Source: Palleniella intestinalis | GTDB taxonomy: Bacteria > Bacteroidota > Bacteroidia > Bacteroidales > Bacteroidaceae | Length of the DNA: 64,000 nt | Direction: 5' to 3' | Assembly (NCBI RefSeq): GCF_013166595.1 | Contig: NZ_JABKKG010000004.1 | Location: 62,001 to 126,000 of the forward strand | Part shown: positions 26,040 through 34,446 of the stretch, piece by piece | Layout of the letters: each line of letters opens with the position of its first letter | How positions within the stretch are numbered: position 1 is the stretch's first letter | Notes under the pieces: model-generated | Databases searched by the model: none | What the model was told of the DNA's origin: nothing | What the model saw: the letters and a program-made list of their open reading frames with translations, nothing else | Made by a program: the position numbers and the translations under genes

Positions 26040-26109
26040 ATTGACATTGATGACAATAATGTCAGTACTGTCAGGGTTGTCAATAGTGACAATATTGACA
26101 GTATTGTCC
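26040..26109. repeat. TGTCA/TGACA block G
   Basis: 70 nt of TGACA/TGTCA units between apt and uvrC, both on the minus strand. Confidence 0.9.
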
Positions 26110-26140
26110 GAACTTGCTTGTCACATCAGTTGCAAGTCTC

Positions 26141-26671
26141 CTAAACAACCATCAGGGTCGTTATTTCCGTGTCTTCATCGAACATGTCGCGTCCGTGGAG
26201 CCCCTCGACGGTGAGTTCGATGATAAAGTTAATGTAGATTTTCTTCGGGTTGAACTTCTTCACAAGGTCGTAAGCCGCACGCATGCTGCCTCCGGTTGCA
26301 AGGAGGTCGTCATGGATAAGCACAACATCGTTTTCGTCGATGGAACCTTTGTGAATCTCGATTGTGTCCGTTCCGTATTCCTTTTCATAAGACTCGCTGA
26401 TTGTCTCTCCCGGGAGTTTTCCCGGTTTGCGGCAGAGGACGGCGCCTGCACCGAGTTCCACGGCTGTGACGCCTGCAAGCATGAATCCTCGCGATTCTAT
26501 GCCCACGACTTTCGTTATGCCCTTGTCCTTGTAAAGTTCCACGATTTCATCGCGCATGATTCGCAGGCATTCGGGGTTTTTGAACAGGGTGGTGACATCC
26601 TGGAATTGGATTCCCGGTTTTGGGAAATCATAGATGACACGTAGGTTTTCTAAAAGTTTTGGATTGTTCAT
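26141..26671 (-). CDS. apt: Adenine phosphoribosyltransferase
   Basis: 176 residues, standard length. Starts with NLRVIYDFPKPGIQFQDVTTL, has GIESRGFMLAG and the PRPP-binding loop VVLIHDDLLATGGSM. It converts adenine and PRPP to AMP (purine salvage). It lies between mnmG and uvrC in a conserved-looking Bacteroidales gene group. Confidence 0.97.
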   Translation of the reverse strand: MNNPKLLENLRVIYDFPKPGIQFQDVTTLFKNPECLRIMRDEIVELYKDKGITKVVGIESRGFMLAGVTAVELGAGAVLCRKPGKLPGETISESYEKEYGTDTIEIHKGSIDENDVVLIHDDLLATGGSMRAAYDLVKKFNPKKIYINFIIELTVEGLHGRDMFDEDTEITTLMVV

Positions 26672-26723
26672 GATTATTGTTGTGAATTTGTAATGTTGTT
26701 GCTCAGAGGAAGGAGAGGTTAGG

Positions 26724-26768
26724 TTTTCGGCGATAATTCCGCTTTATGGCGTAAAAAATCGCCGAAAA
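26724..26768. other. Hairpin in the mnmG-apt gap
   Basis: TTTTCGGCGAT (26724-26734) and ATCGCCGAAAA (26758-26768) form a perfect 11-bp stem. No T-run follows on either strand. It lies 75 bp from the parS-like site at 26843, between two co-directional genes. Confidence 0.5.
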
Positions 26769-26842
26769 TCCCGAAGCGTGGAACTGTGGAACAAAAACTT
26801 GTTTCTAACGTCTCTTTTCGTTGAAATCGTGTGTTTTATCTA

Positions 26843-26858
26843 CGTTCCACGTGAAACA
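26843..26858. other. parS-like site 3 (adjacent to the mnmG stop)
   Basis: CGTTCCACGTGAAACA, identical to the site at 25971 and ending one base before the mnmG stop codon (26859-26861). mnmG (gidA) often lies beside the chromosome origin and the parAB/parS system. Confidence 0.6.
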
Positions 26859-28880
26859 TTAGCGTCCCATATACACTAATAGCACATTGATGTCCGAAGG
26901 GGACACTCCCGGGATGCGTGAAGCCTGTGCGAGAGTCTGCGGAAGGCGCGCCGAAAGTTTCTGTCTGGCCTCGGTCGAAAGGCTCTGCAGGGAATTGTAA
27001 TCGAAGTTTCCGGGGATTTTGATGTCCTCAAGGCGGTGCATCTTTTCCGCATATTCGCGCTCGCGGCGGATATATCCGTCATACTTTACCATTACCTCTG
27101 TCGCCTCGATGATTTCGGATTTGAGGGAGGAGAGGTGTTTCACGGCGGAATCGATTGGTTCGGAAGAATCGGGCGAATCGAGTAATTCGGATAATCCGAG
27201 AGAACCGAATGAATCGAGAGAATCGAATGATTCTGGCAAGATATTATGCTCAATGAGACCGTTGATTGTCACACCCGGACGGGCGAGAAGGTCATCAAGG
27301 TGGTAAGAGCCACGCAGAGGAGTAGAGCCGATTCCTTCGAGATAAGGATTTATTTTCTGCGGTTTCACCGTCGTGTTGTGCAGAATCTCCCGAAGAGTCT
27401 CTATGCCTTTTTCCTTTTCAAGCCAGCGGTTCATGCGGACGGAAGTAGCAAGTCCGGCGGAGTGGGATAGGGCAGTGAGCCGTCGGTCGGCATCATCCTG
27501 ACGAAGAAGTATGCGATACTCCGCCCTGGAAGTGAACATACGGTACGGTTCGTCGACACCTTTCATCACGAGATCATCGATGAGTACGCCGATGTAAGCC
27601 TGGTCACGGTTAAGTACGATGCCATCCTCTCCGCCGGCAAGGCGTGCCGCATTGAGTCCCGCCATGAGTCCCTGACCCGCTGCCTCCTCGTAACCCGTCG
27701 TGCCGTTGACCTGTCCTGCGAAGAAAAGGCCCTTGCAAGCCTTCGATTCGAGAGTATGCTTCAACTGTGTAGGGTCGAAGAAATCGTACTCTATGGCATA
27801 GCCCGGACGATAAACCTTCAAATCCCTGAACGCCGGAATCTCACGGAGAGCCTCTATCTGCACCTCCATCGGCATGGACGAAGAGAAGCCGTTAAGGTAC
27901 ATCTCGTTGGAGTCCGTCCCCTCAGGCTCGAGGAACAGCGGATGCGACGTGCGGTCCGGGAACGTTATAAGTTTTGTTTCCACCGACGGACAGTAGCGCG
28001 GTCCGATGGACTCAATCTGTCCGTTGTACAGTGGAGAGTCGGCAAGACCAGAGAGAAGTTTCTCATGGCAGCGGCTGTTTGTCTCCGTCGTCCAGCACGG
28101 GAGCACCGAACCGCCCGCACAATTCTCGTCGGAAGGGTAAGGCAGGGCAAAATTCCTGCGGTCGTCCGTGAACTGGCTCTCGAACGTTTCCGAGTCAAGG
28201 TAGCTGAACATCCTGTCCATCTGCTCGCCGTCCTGCCGCACCATGTCCTCATAATGCACGGAGCGTGCGTCGATGCGCACCGGAGTTCCCGTTTTCATTC
28301 GTGCCGACCTGATGCCGAGAGCGTTTATCGATTCTGTCAGATGCGCAGCCGCCGGTTCGGCGATTCTTCCACCCGGAACCATCTTGCGTCCGATGTGCAG
28401 CAGTCCGTTGAGGAATGTTCCTGCTGTGATGACAACAGCCTTTGCGCGGATTTCCACGCCCCATATTGTTGTCACGCCGCAGACACTGCCGTTCTCCGTG
28501 AGCAGTTCGTCCACTTGGTCCTGCCAGATGTCGAGGTTAGGCGTTATGTCCAGTTGGTGGCGCCATTCCCAGATGAACTTCCCACGGTCACACTGTGCGC
28601 GAGGGCTCCACATCGCCGGACCCTTCGAGCGGTTGAGCATGCGGAACTGTATGGCAGTCCTGTCAGTGACGATGCCCATCCTTCCGCCGAGCGCGTCCAC
28701 CTCGCGGACAATCTGTCCCTTGGCAATTCCGCCCACGGCAGGGTTGCACGACATCTGTGCAATCTTGTTCATGTCCATCGTCACGAGGCAAGTCTTCGCG
28801 CCGAGACCCGCACTTGCGCAAGCCGCCTCGCACCCAGCGTGTCCGGCTCCGACGACTATCACGTCATAGAAAAGTATCAT
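26859..28880 (-). CDS. mnmG: tRNA uridine-5-carboxymethylaminomethyl modification enzyme MnmG (GidA)
   Basis: 673 residues, longer than the usual 620-630. N-terminal FAD-binding VIVVGAGHAGCEAACASAGL and the signatures CNPAVGGIAKGQIVREVDAL and GPRYCPSVETKL are intact; the C-terminal domain ends normally (IPGVSPSDINVLLVYMGR). With MnmE it modifies wobble U34 of several tRNAs. Residues about 549-578 are an extra Ser/Asp-rich stretch of tripeptides (DS at every third position) encoded by ten 9-bp tandem units at 27145-27234. It heads the mnmG-apt-uvrC-dtd-deoC group; TACTTTTG at 28904-28911 (-) is a likely -7 element. Confidence 0.97.
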   Translation of the reverse strand: MILFYDVIVVGAGHAGCEAACASAGLGAKTCLVTMDMNKIAQMSCNPAVGGIAKGQIVREVDALGGRMGIVTDRTAIQFRMLNRSKGPAMWSPRAQCDRGKFIWEWRHQLDITPNLDIWQDQVDELLTENGSVCGVTTIWGVEIRAKAVVITAGTFLNGLLHIGRKMVPGGRIAEPAAAHLTESINALGIRSARMKTGTPVRIDARSVHYEDMVRQDGEQMDRMFSYLDSETFESQFTDDRRNFALPYPSDENCAGGSVLPCWTTETNSRCHEKLLSGLADSPLYNGQIESIGPRYCPSVETKLITFPDRTSHPLFLEPEGTDSNEMYLNGFSSSMPMEVQIEALREIPAFRDLKVYRPGYAIEYDFFDPTQLKHTLESKACKGLFFAGQVNGTTGYEEAAGQGLMAGLNAARLAGGEDGIVLNRDQAYIGVLIDDLVMKGVDEPYRMFTSRAEYRILLRQDDADRRLTALSHSAGLATSVRMNRWLEKEKGIETLREILHNTTVKPQKINPYLEGIGSTPLRGSYHLDDLLARPGVTINGLIEHNILPESFDSLDSFGSLGLSELLDSPDSSEPIDSAVKHLSSLKSEIIEATEVMVKYDGYIRREREYAEKMHRLEDIKIPGNFDYNSLQSLSTEARQKLSARLPQTLAQASRIPGVSPSDINVLLVYMGR
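27145..27234. repeat. Ten 9-bp tandem units inside mnmG
   Basis: Consecutive 9-mers GCGGAATCG, ATTGGTTCG, GAAGAATCG, GGCGAATCG, AGTAATTCG, GATAATCCG, AGAGAACCG, AATGAATCG, AGAGAATCG, AATGATTCT. They stay in frame and encode x-D-S-like tripeptides. Confidence 0.92.
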
Positions 28881-28942
28881 TGCGTAGTTTTTTTATTTTC
28901 CTGCAAAAGTAAGAAAATATTTTGAATTCTTTGGAAAATATT

Positions 28943-28972
28943 TTGATTAATCAACAATAATTATTAATTTTG
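28943..28972 (+). promoter_or_regulatory. Promoter firing toward frdCAB
   Basis: TTG (28943-28945), 19 nt, TAATTTTG (28965-28972) on the + strand. The start point would be near 28977, about 460 nt before frdC. Confidence 0.7.
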
Positions 28973-29154
28973 CAATCGAAACCACGCACATACGCGTGTA
29001 CAACCTGACAGAGAGCGTCTCCGCGCGCCCTGCACGCCGTCATGCCCGACTACATGGGAGGCTTTCCGTGGCGTGGGATTTCGGCGGCTCAGGCGCAAAA
29101 AGCCATGTATGGCGGAAGCGATGCCGTCGGCGGACTGTAGCGCATGACTTTGCG

Positions 29155-29240
29155 AAGCGTTACCTTTTACCATACGAAATGTTACCTTTTGTGTGGTAAA
29201 GTGATACCTTTCGTGTGGTGAAGTGATACCTTTTGGCAAG
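29155..29240. repeat. GTTACCTTT block iii
   Basis: Four units of 22 nt, each starting GTTACCTTT or GATACCTTT, followed by spacers such as TACCATACGAAAT or TGTGTGGTAAAGT. This is the most regular copy of the family. Confidence 0.85.
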
Positions 29241-29273
29241 GGGCGTGAGATGCGAAGGGGCGTGGCTGATAAA

Positions 29274-29380
29274 CCATGATGCAACATGATGCGTCATGGT
29301 GAATCATGGTGCAGCGCGATGTGGCATGATGTAACATGATATCTCATGATGCAACTTGGCAACTCATGGTGAAGCTTGAC
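29274..29380. repeat. CATG block b
   Basis: About 107 nt of CATG units of about 10 nt (CATGATGCAA, CATGATGCGT, CATGGTGAAT, CATGATGTAA and so on) just upstream of frdC. Confidence 0.85.
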
Positions 29381-29439
29381 GAAAAACCTATCGGAACAAA
29401 TTCAAAAACATAATTAATTCAATCAACATTCAAAAATCT

Positions 29440-30123
29440 ATGTGGTTATTAAACTCTCCAATCGGTAGAAAGGTAGTTATGTCCGTGACCGGCATCTGCC
29501 TTATCCTTTTCCTGACGTTCCACATGAGCATGAACGTAGTCGCGCTGTTCTCCGCAGAGGGCTACAACATGATCTGTGAGTTCCTTGGAGCCAACTGGTA
29601 CGCCGTGGTTGCAACACTCGGTCTTGCCGGTCTGGCAGTGATTCACATTTTCTACGCTTTCTGGCTGACAATGCAGAACAAGAAGGCGCGTGGAAACAAC
29701 GCTTACGAAGTGACAGAGAAGCCGGCAATGGTGGACTGGGCATCACAGAACATGCTCGTCCTCGGCCTTATCATCGTCCTCGGCCTGCTGCTCCACCTCT
29801 ACCACTTCTGGTGGAACATGATGGCTGTCGAGCTCCTCGACCCTGCTGCTGCCATGTATGGCTGCGGCGCAGGCGTTCCGGGTCCTGCTGACGGCTATGC
29901 GTGGATAGAGCTCACGTTCAAGAACCCTGTGTGGACAGTCCTCTACCTCGCTTGGTTTGCTGCAATCTGGTTCCACCTCACCCACGGTTTCTGGTCAGCA
30001 ATGCAGACCCTCGGCATCAACGGCAAGGTGTGGTTCAACCGCTGGAAGGTAATCGGCGTTGCCTACACCACAATCCTCATGCTTGGATTCGCTGTGGTGG
30101 CAATAGTGTTCACATTGAAATAA
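29440..30123 (+). CDS. frdC: Succinate dehydrogenase/fumarate reductase cytochrome b subunit
   Basis: 227 residues with five predicted membrane helices (for example VVMSVTGICLILFLTFHMSM and NMLVLGLIIVLGLLLHLYHF). Membrane-embedded histidines (FHMS, VIHIFYAF, LHLYHFWW, WFHLTHGFW) can bind two haems, as in the single-subunit di-haem anchors of Wolinella-type enzymes. It anchors the complex and passes electrons between menaquinone and FrdB. First gene of frdCAB. Confidence 0.93.
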   Translation: MWLLNSPIGRKVVMSVTGICLILFLTFHMSMNVVALFSAEGYNMICEFLGANWYAVVATLGLAGLAVIHIFYAFWLTMQNKKARGNNAYEVTEKPAMVDWASQNMLVLGLIIVLGLLLHLYHFWWNMMAVELLDPAAAMYGCGAGVPGPADGYAWIELTFKNPVWTVLYLAWFAAIWFHLTHGFWSAMQTLGINGKVWFNRWKVIGVAYTTILMLGFAVVAIVFTLK

Positions 30124-30149
30124 TCCAACCTTGAAGAAACAAGAAAACA

Positions 30150-32132
30150 ATGGCTAAGCAATTAAACTCAAGAATACCAGAAGGACCGGTAGCCGAGAAA
30201 TGGACCAACTACAAGGCTCATCAGCGCCTGGTCAACCCTAAGAACAAACTGAAGCTCGACGTCATCGTTGTCGGAACAGGTCTGGCAGGCGCCAGTGCTG
30301 CCGCATCACTCGGTGAGATGGGCTTCAACGTCTATAACTTCTGCATCCAGGACTCACCACGCCGTGCGCACTCTATCGCAGCGCAGGGTGGTATCAATGC
30401 TGCTAAGAACTATCAGAACGACGGCGACTCCGTTTACCGTCTGTTCTACGACACAGTGAAGGGCGGTGACTACCGTGCACGTGAGGCAAACGTCTATCGT
30501 CTTGCCGAGGTGTCCAACGACATCATCGACCAGTGTGTCGCTCAGGGCGTTCCTTTCGCACGCGAGTACGGCGGTATGCTTGCAAACCGCTCTTTCGGTG
30601 GTGCGCAGGTGTCACGTACATTCTACGCAAAGGGACAGACAGGCCAGCAGCTTCTCCTCGGTGCTTACTCTTCTCTCTCTAAGCAGGTGAACGACGGCAA
30701 GGTTCGTCTCTACACACGCTACGAGATGGAGGATGTTGTAATCATCGACGGTCGCGCTCGCGGTATCATTGCCAAGAACCTTGTAACAGGCAAGCTCGAG
30801 AGATTCTCCGCCAACGCTGTGGTAATCGCCACAGGTGGTTATGGCAACGCTTACTTCCTCTCCACAAACGCCATGGGATGCAACTGTACGGCAGCTATCC
30901 AGTGCTACCGCAAGGGTGCGATGATGGCAAACCCATCCTACGTGCAGATTCACCCTACATGTATCCCTGTACACGGCGACAACCAGTCAAAGCTGACCCT
31001 TATGTCAGAGTCCCTGCGTAACGACGGCCGTATCTGGGTTCCTAAGAAGATAGAGGATGCAAAGGCACTCCAGGCAGGCACAAAGCAGGGCTATGAGATT
31101 CCTGAGCAGGACCGCGACTACTATCTCGAGCGCCGCTATCCGGCATTCGGCAACCTCGTGCCACGTGACGTTGCCAGCCGTGCTGCCAAGGAGCGTTGCG
31201 ACCACGGCTTCGGTGTCAACAACACAGGTCTTGCCGTGTTCCTCGACTTCTCCGAGTCTATCCAGCGTCTCGGTATCAATGAGATTCGCCAGCGTTATGG
31301 CAACCTCTTTGACATGTACGAGGAGATTACCGATGTCAATCCGGGCGAGCTTGCAAAGACAGTTGACGGCGTAGAGTACTATCATCCGATGATGATCTTC
31401 CCTGCCATCCACTACACAATGGGTGGTATCTGGGTTGACTACGAGCTCCAGACAACCATTCCGGGACTCTTCGCCATCGGCGAGTGCAACTTCTCCGACC
31501 ACGGAGCAAACCGTCTTGGCGCTTCTGCCCTCATGCAGGGTCTCGCTGACGGCTATTTCGTGCTTCCTTACACAATCCAGAACTATCTCGCCGACCAGGC
31601 TATCTGGCCGCGCCTCTCTACCGAAATGCCTGAGTTTGAGGCAGCTGAGAAGGCTGTTGACGCAGAGATGGAGCGTCTCCTCAACATCAAGGGCAAGCGT
31701 TCTGTGGACTCTCTCCACAAGGAACTCGGCCACATTATGTGGGAGCATGTCGGCATGGGACGCACAAAGGCAGGTCTCGAAGAAGGCTTGAAGATGCTTA
31801 AGGAGCTCCGTAAAGAGTTCAATACCAACCTCTTCGTGCCTGGCACAAAGGACGGTCTCAACGTTGAGCTTGACAAGGCCATCCACCTCCGCGACTTCAT
31901 CCTTATGGGTGAGCTTGTCGCTTACGACGCCCTCCACCGTGAGGAGTCTTGCGGCGGACACTTCCGTGAAGAGCACCAGACAGAGGAAGGTGAGGCAAAG
32001 CGTGACGACGAGAACTTCTTCTATGTCGGCTGCTGGGAGTACCAGAAGAATGACGAGACTGCTCCTGAGCTCTCAAAAGAGCCTCTCGAGTACGAGATAA
32101 TAAAGGTACAGACACGTAACTACAAGAATTAA
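30150..32132 (+). CDS. frdA: Fumarate reductase/succinate dehydrogenase flavoprotein subunit
   Basis: 660 residues. The FAD-binding start ([21 protein letters not shown]) and the covalent-FAD histidine region ([17 protein letters not shown]) are clear; the active-site region [10 protein letters not shown] and [19 protein letters not shown] are present. It reduces fumarate to succinate in the anaerobic propionate/succinate pathway typical of Bacteroidales. It lies 26 nt after frdC. A CATG repeat block separates it from frdB. Confidence 0.96.
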   Translation: MAKQLNSRIPEGPVAEKWTNYKAHQRLVNPKNKLKLDVIVVGTGLAGASAAASLGEMGFNVYNFCIQDSPRRAHSIAAQGGINAAKNYQNDGDSVYRLFYDTVKGGDYRAREANVYRLAEVSNDIIDQCVAQGVPFAREYGGMLANRSFGGAQVSRTFYAKGQTGQQLLLGAYSSLSKQVNDGKVRLYTRYEMEDVVIIDGRARGIIAKNLVTGKLERFSANAVVIATGGYGNAYFLSTNAMGCNCTAAIQCYRKGAMMANPSYVQIHPTCIPVHGDNQSKLTLMSESLRNDGRIWVPKKIEDAKALQAGTKQGYEIPEQDRDYYLERRYPAFGNLVPRDVASRAAKERCDHGFGVNNTGLAVFLDFSESIQRLGINEIRQRYGNLFDMYEEITDVNPGELAKTVDGVEYYHPMMIFPAIHYTMGGIWVDYELQTTIPGLFAIGECNFSDHGANRLGASALMQGLADGYFVLPYTIQNYLADQAIWPRLSTEMPEFEAAEKAVDAEMERLLNIKGKRSVDSLHKELGHIMWEHVGMGRTKAGLEEGLKMLKELRKEFNTNLFVPGTKDGLNVELDKAIHLRDFILMGELVAYDALHREESCGGHFREEHQTEEGEAKRDDENFFYVGCWEYQKNDETAPELSKEPLEYEIIKVQTRNYKN

Positions 32133-32161
32133 TAATCTCAGGGTTGGAGATTTTCTCTCTG

Positions 32162-32246
32162 ATGCAACATGATGAATCATGGTTAATCATGATGCAACAT
32201 GACTTCATGACAAAACATGTCGAACCATGATTCATCATGTTGCATC
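32162..32246. repeat. CATG block c
   Basis: 85 nt with nine CATG units of mostly 10 nt (CATGATGAAT, CATGGTTAAT, CATGATGCAA, ...). It lies between frdA and frdB inside one operon. Confidence 0.9.
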
Positions 32247-32285
32247 AAAGAAAAACCTCCCAACCCACAACCATAAACCACTATT

Positions 32286-33044
32286 ATGGCAAAGAATATA
32301 ACTGTAACAGTAAAATTCTGGAAGCAGAACGGTCCAAAGGACCAGGGACACTTCGAAGAGCAGCTGATGAAGAATGTGCCGGACGACACATCATTCCTCG
32401 AGATGCTCGACATGATGAACGAACAGCTCATCAATGACGGCAAGGAACCATTCGTATTCGACCACGACTGCCGTGAGGGCATCTGCGGCATGTGCTCACT
32501 CTACATCAACGGCACACCGCACGGAAAGACAGAGCGCGGAGCTACAACATGCCAGCTCTACATGCGTAAGTTCAACGACGGTGACGTCATCACCGTAGAG
32601 CCTTGGCGCTCGGCAGGCTTCCCTGTAATCAAGGACTGTATGGTTGACCGCAACGCCTTCGACAAGATTATCCAGGCAGGCGGCTACACATCTATCCGCA
32701 CAGGACAGGCTCAGGACGCCAATTCTATCCTTATCCCTAAGCAGGACGCTGACGAGGCAATGGACTGCGCTACATGTATCGGCTGCGGCGCTTGTGTGGC
32801 AGCCTGCAAGAACGGTTCGGCAATGCTCTTCGTATCCTCTAAGGTAAGCCAGCTCGCTCTCCTTCCACAGGGACGTCCTGAGGCTGCAAAGCGCGCAAAG
32901 GCAATGGTGATGAAGATGGAGGAACTCGGCTTCGGCAACTGTACAAACACTCGCGCTTGCGAGGCTGTTTGTCCAAAGAACGAGTCCATCGCCAACATCG
33001 CACGCCTGAACCGTGAGTTCATCAAGGCAAAACTCGCTGACTAA
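32286..33044 (+). CDS. frdB: Fumarate reductase/succinate dehydrogenase iron-sulfur subunit
   Basis: 252 residues. The [2Fe-2S] cysteines are in DCREGICGMCSLY...TTCQ, and the [4Fe-4S]/[3Fe-4S] cysteines are in CATCIGCGACVAACKNG and CTNTRACEAVCPKN. It carries electrons between the haem anchor and the flavoprotein. It closes the frdCAB operon and is followed by a GC-rich hairpin at 33077-33103. Confidence 0.96.
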   Translation: MAKNITVTVKFWKQNGPKDQGHFEEQLMKNVPDDTSFLEMLDMMNEQLINDGKEPFVFDHDCREGICGMCSLYINGTPHGKTERGATTCQLYMRKFNDGDVITVEPWRSAGFPVIKDCMVDRNAFDKIIQAGGYTSIRTGQAQDANSILIPKQDADEAMDCATCIGCGACVAACKNGSAMLFVSSKVSQLALLPQGRPEAAKRAKAMVMKMEELGFGNCTNTRACEAVCPKNESIANIARLNREFIKAKLAD

Positions 33045-33076
33045 TCCACTGCAAGGGAACAGCTCTATAACTACCG

Positions 33077-33110
33077 ACCGCCCGTGACGACAGTCCGGGC
33101 GGTTGTTGTT
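33077..33110 (+). terminator. Terminator after frdB
   Basis: ACCGCCCG (33077-33084) and CGGGCGGT (33096-33103) form an 8-bp GC-rich stem, followed by TGTTGTTT. Confidence 0.75.
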
Positions 33111-33118
33111 TCCGGCAG

Positions 33119-33196
33119 GTATTGTCAATACTGTCAATACTGACACCACTGTTCCCGGTCAATACTGACACTATTGTCATTACTGACAGTATTGAC
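33119..33196. repeat. TGTCA/TGACA block H
   Basis: 78 nt of TGTCAATAC/TGACACTAT units between the frdB terminator and the next + gene. One reading frame through it is open and joins the next gene, which falsely lengthens that gene. Confidence 0.9.
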
Positions 33197-33211
33197 TTCC
33201 AAAAATCACTC

Positions 33212-34240
33212 ATGAACCATCTCCGCTCCTTCAAGCTCCCTATCGCAATGATCATGGGCGTGCTTGCCTACTACCTCTTCCGTGCCCTTCCCCTCGACAC
33301 AGAGGGCGAAAGGATGCTCTACGCCACCATAACGCGCGCCATACAGCCATCACTCATCTTCGTGATGCTCTTCCTCTCCTTCCTCAGAGTAAGCCCCCAC
33401 GACCTCAAACCCCACCGATGGCACGGCATTCTACTGCTCACACAAGGCGGACTCTTCGCACTCTGCTCCCTCGCCGCCTATGCCTGCGGACTGCTGCCCA
33501 CCACCATTGCCGAGGACATGAAACTCCTCCTTGAGGGCGCAATGCTATGCTTCATCTGCCCCACAGCGACCGCCTCGGCCGTCATTGTAAGGAAACTCGG
33601 CGGCTCAATGTCAGGAATAGTGACCTATATCCTCCTCTGCAACATGATGGTAAGCATCCTCGCACCCGCATTCCTGCCACTCGTGGAGCCACACGCCGGC
33701 ATAGACTTCTTCACCGAACTGTTCCTCATCATGGGGCAAGTGTTCCCGTTGCTCCTATGCCCCCTGCTCCTCGCAATCATCACAAGACACTATTGCCAAA
33801 AGCTCTGCGCAAAGCTCCTCAGCATGCCCGACCTCCCTTTCTACCTCTGGCTCATAGCCCTTCCACTCGCAATCACGGTGACCGTACGCACCATATACAA
33901 CAGCCATATCGCCCTTTCCCTGCTCCTGTGGTTGTCCCTCGTCTCCCTTGTGGCATGCATAATCCAGTTTGCCCTCGGCAGGATGATAGGCAGACGATAT
34001 CCGCAACCCGTCAAAGACCCCTCCGAATGGAAAAGAGCCGTCTATGACCCCACCACCTTTATCAGTGCGGAAGAGCGCAGCGCAATCACCGCAGGGCAGG
34101 CCTTCGGGCAGAAGAACACCGTCTTCGTCATCTGGCTCGGCCTTATGTTCCTCAATCCCATCACCTCCGTTGTAGGCGGATGTTACAGCATCTGGCACAA
34201 CATCATCAACTCCTGGCAGCTCTATAAAGCCGGGAAATGA
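33212..34240 (+). CDS. Integral membrane transporter related to the bile acid:Na+ symporter (BASS) family
   Basis: 342 residues from the ATG at 33212 (MNHLRSFKLPIAMIMG); 30 further in-frame codons upstream come from a repeat block and are not counted. About nine or ten membrane helices. The segment CFICPTATASAVIVRKLGGSMSGIVTY resembles the conserved discontinuous-helix motif of BASS transporters, which usually move organic anions with sodium. The substrate is unknown. It lies alone between frdB and the promoter of the DapA-like gene. Confidence 0.65.
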   Translation: MNHLRSFKLPIAMIMGVLAYYLFRALPLDTEGERMLYATITRAIQPSLIFVMLFLSFLRVSPHDLKPHRWHGILLLTQGGLFALCSLAAYACGLLPTTIAEDMKLLLEGAMLCFICPTATASAVIVRKLGGSMSGIVTYILLCNMMVSILAPAFLPLVEPHAGIDFFTELFLIMGQVFPLLLCPLLLAIITRHYCQKLCAKLLSMPDLPFYLWLIALPLAITVTVRTIYNSHIALSLLLWLSLVSLVACIIQFALGRMIGRRYPQPVKDPSEWKRAVYDPTTFISAEERSAITAGQAFGQKNTVFVIWLGLMFLNPITSVVGGCYSIWHNIINSWQLYKAGK

Positions 34241-34243
34241 CCG

Positions 34244-34298
34244 CAATCCGACAATTTGCCGACTTGTCTGTTTGTCAACTTGACAATTTGCCGGATTG
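34244..34298 (+). terminator. Weak hairpin after the BASS-like gene
   Basis: CAATCCG (34244-34250) pairs with CGGATTG (34292-34298); between them lie two direct copies of GACAATTTGCC and further TTGTC/TTGAC motifs. An A-run follows rather than T, so termination is uncertain. The interior resembles a degenerate TGTCA/TGACA block. Confidence 0.4.
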
Positions 34299-34345
34299 AA
34301 AAAACAACATTTTCCCCTTTCCATCCAAAAAAACATGGAAAATCA

Positions 34346-34375
34346 TTGACAATACAAAATATTTTATTAACTTTG
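34346..34375 (+). promoter_or_regulatory. Promoter of the acid-sugar operon
   Basis: TTG (34346-34348), 19 nt, TAACTTTG (34368-34375). The start point would be near 34380 and the leader about 67 nt. Confidence 0.78.
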
Positions 34376-34446
34376 CAGATACCTGAAACAAAAAGGCTGA
34401 GACAATTAAAACAAAACATAATCACAAACTAACAAATCCAAACAAA

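Larger units (their letters stand above)
28973..29439 (+). other. Long transcribed leader or small-RNA region upstream of frdC
   Basis: 467 nt without a credible gene. The first 180 nt are GC-rich and not repetitive and could be structured RNA; no known RNA family was recognised. Then follow a GTTACCTTT block (29155-29240) and a CATG block (29274-29380), then an AT-rich leader to the frdC start. No second promoter was seen closer to frdC. Confidence 0.5.

Noticed and set aside
25958..26092. Hydrophobic N-terminal extension of UvrC, with similar extensions before the BASS-like gene (33122) and PdxA (39737)
   Set aside because: They are translations of TGTCA/TGACA blocks (SVLS/ILT tripeptides from the 9-nt period). 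Family alignments favour the downstream ATGs at 25957, 33212 and 39824.
27756..28925. Long open frame antisense to mnmG (389 codons)
   Set aside because: It is a shadow of mnmG; Arg/His/Cys-rich with no domain pattern. The same holds for long frames opposite the nuclease-helicase (56370-57575) and the S41 protease.
28996..29287. Possible small proteins on both strands upstream of frdC
   Set aside because: Arg/His-rich composition, rare start codon and overlap with repeat blocks; they look like chance frames in GC-rich DNA.
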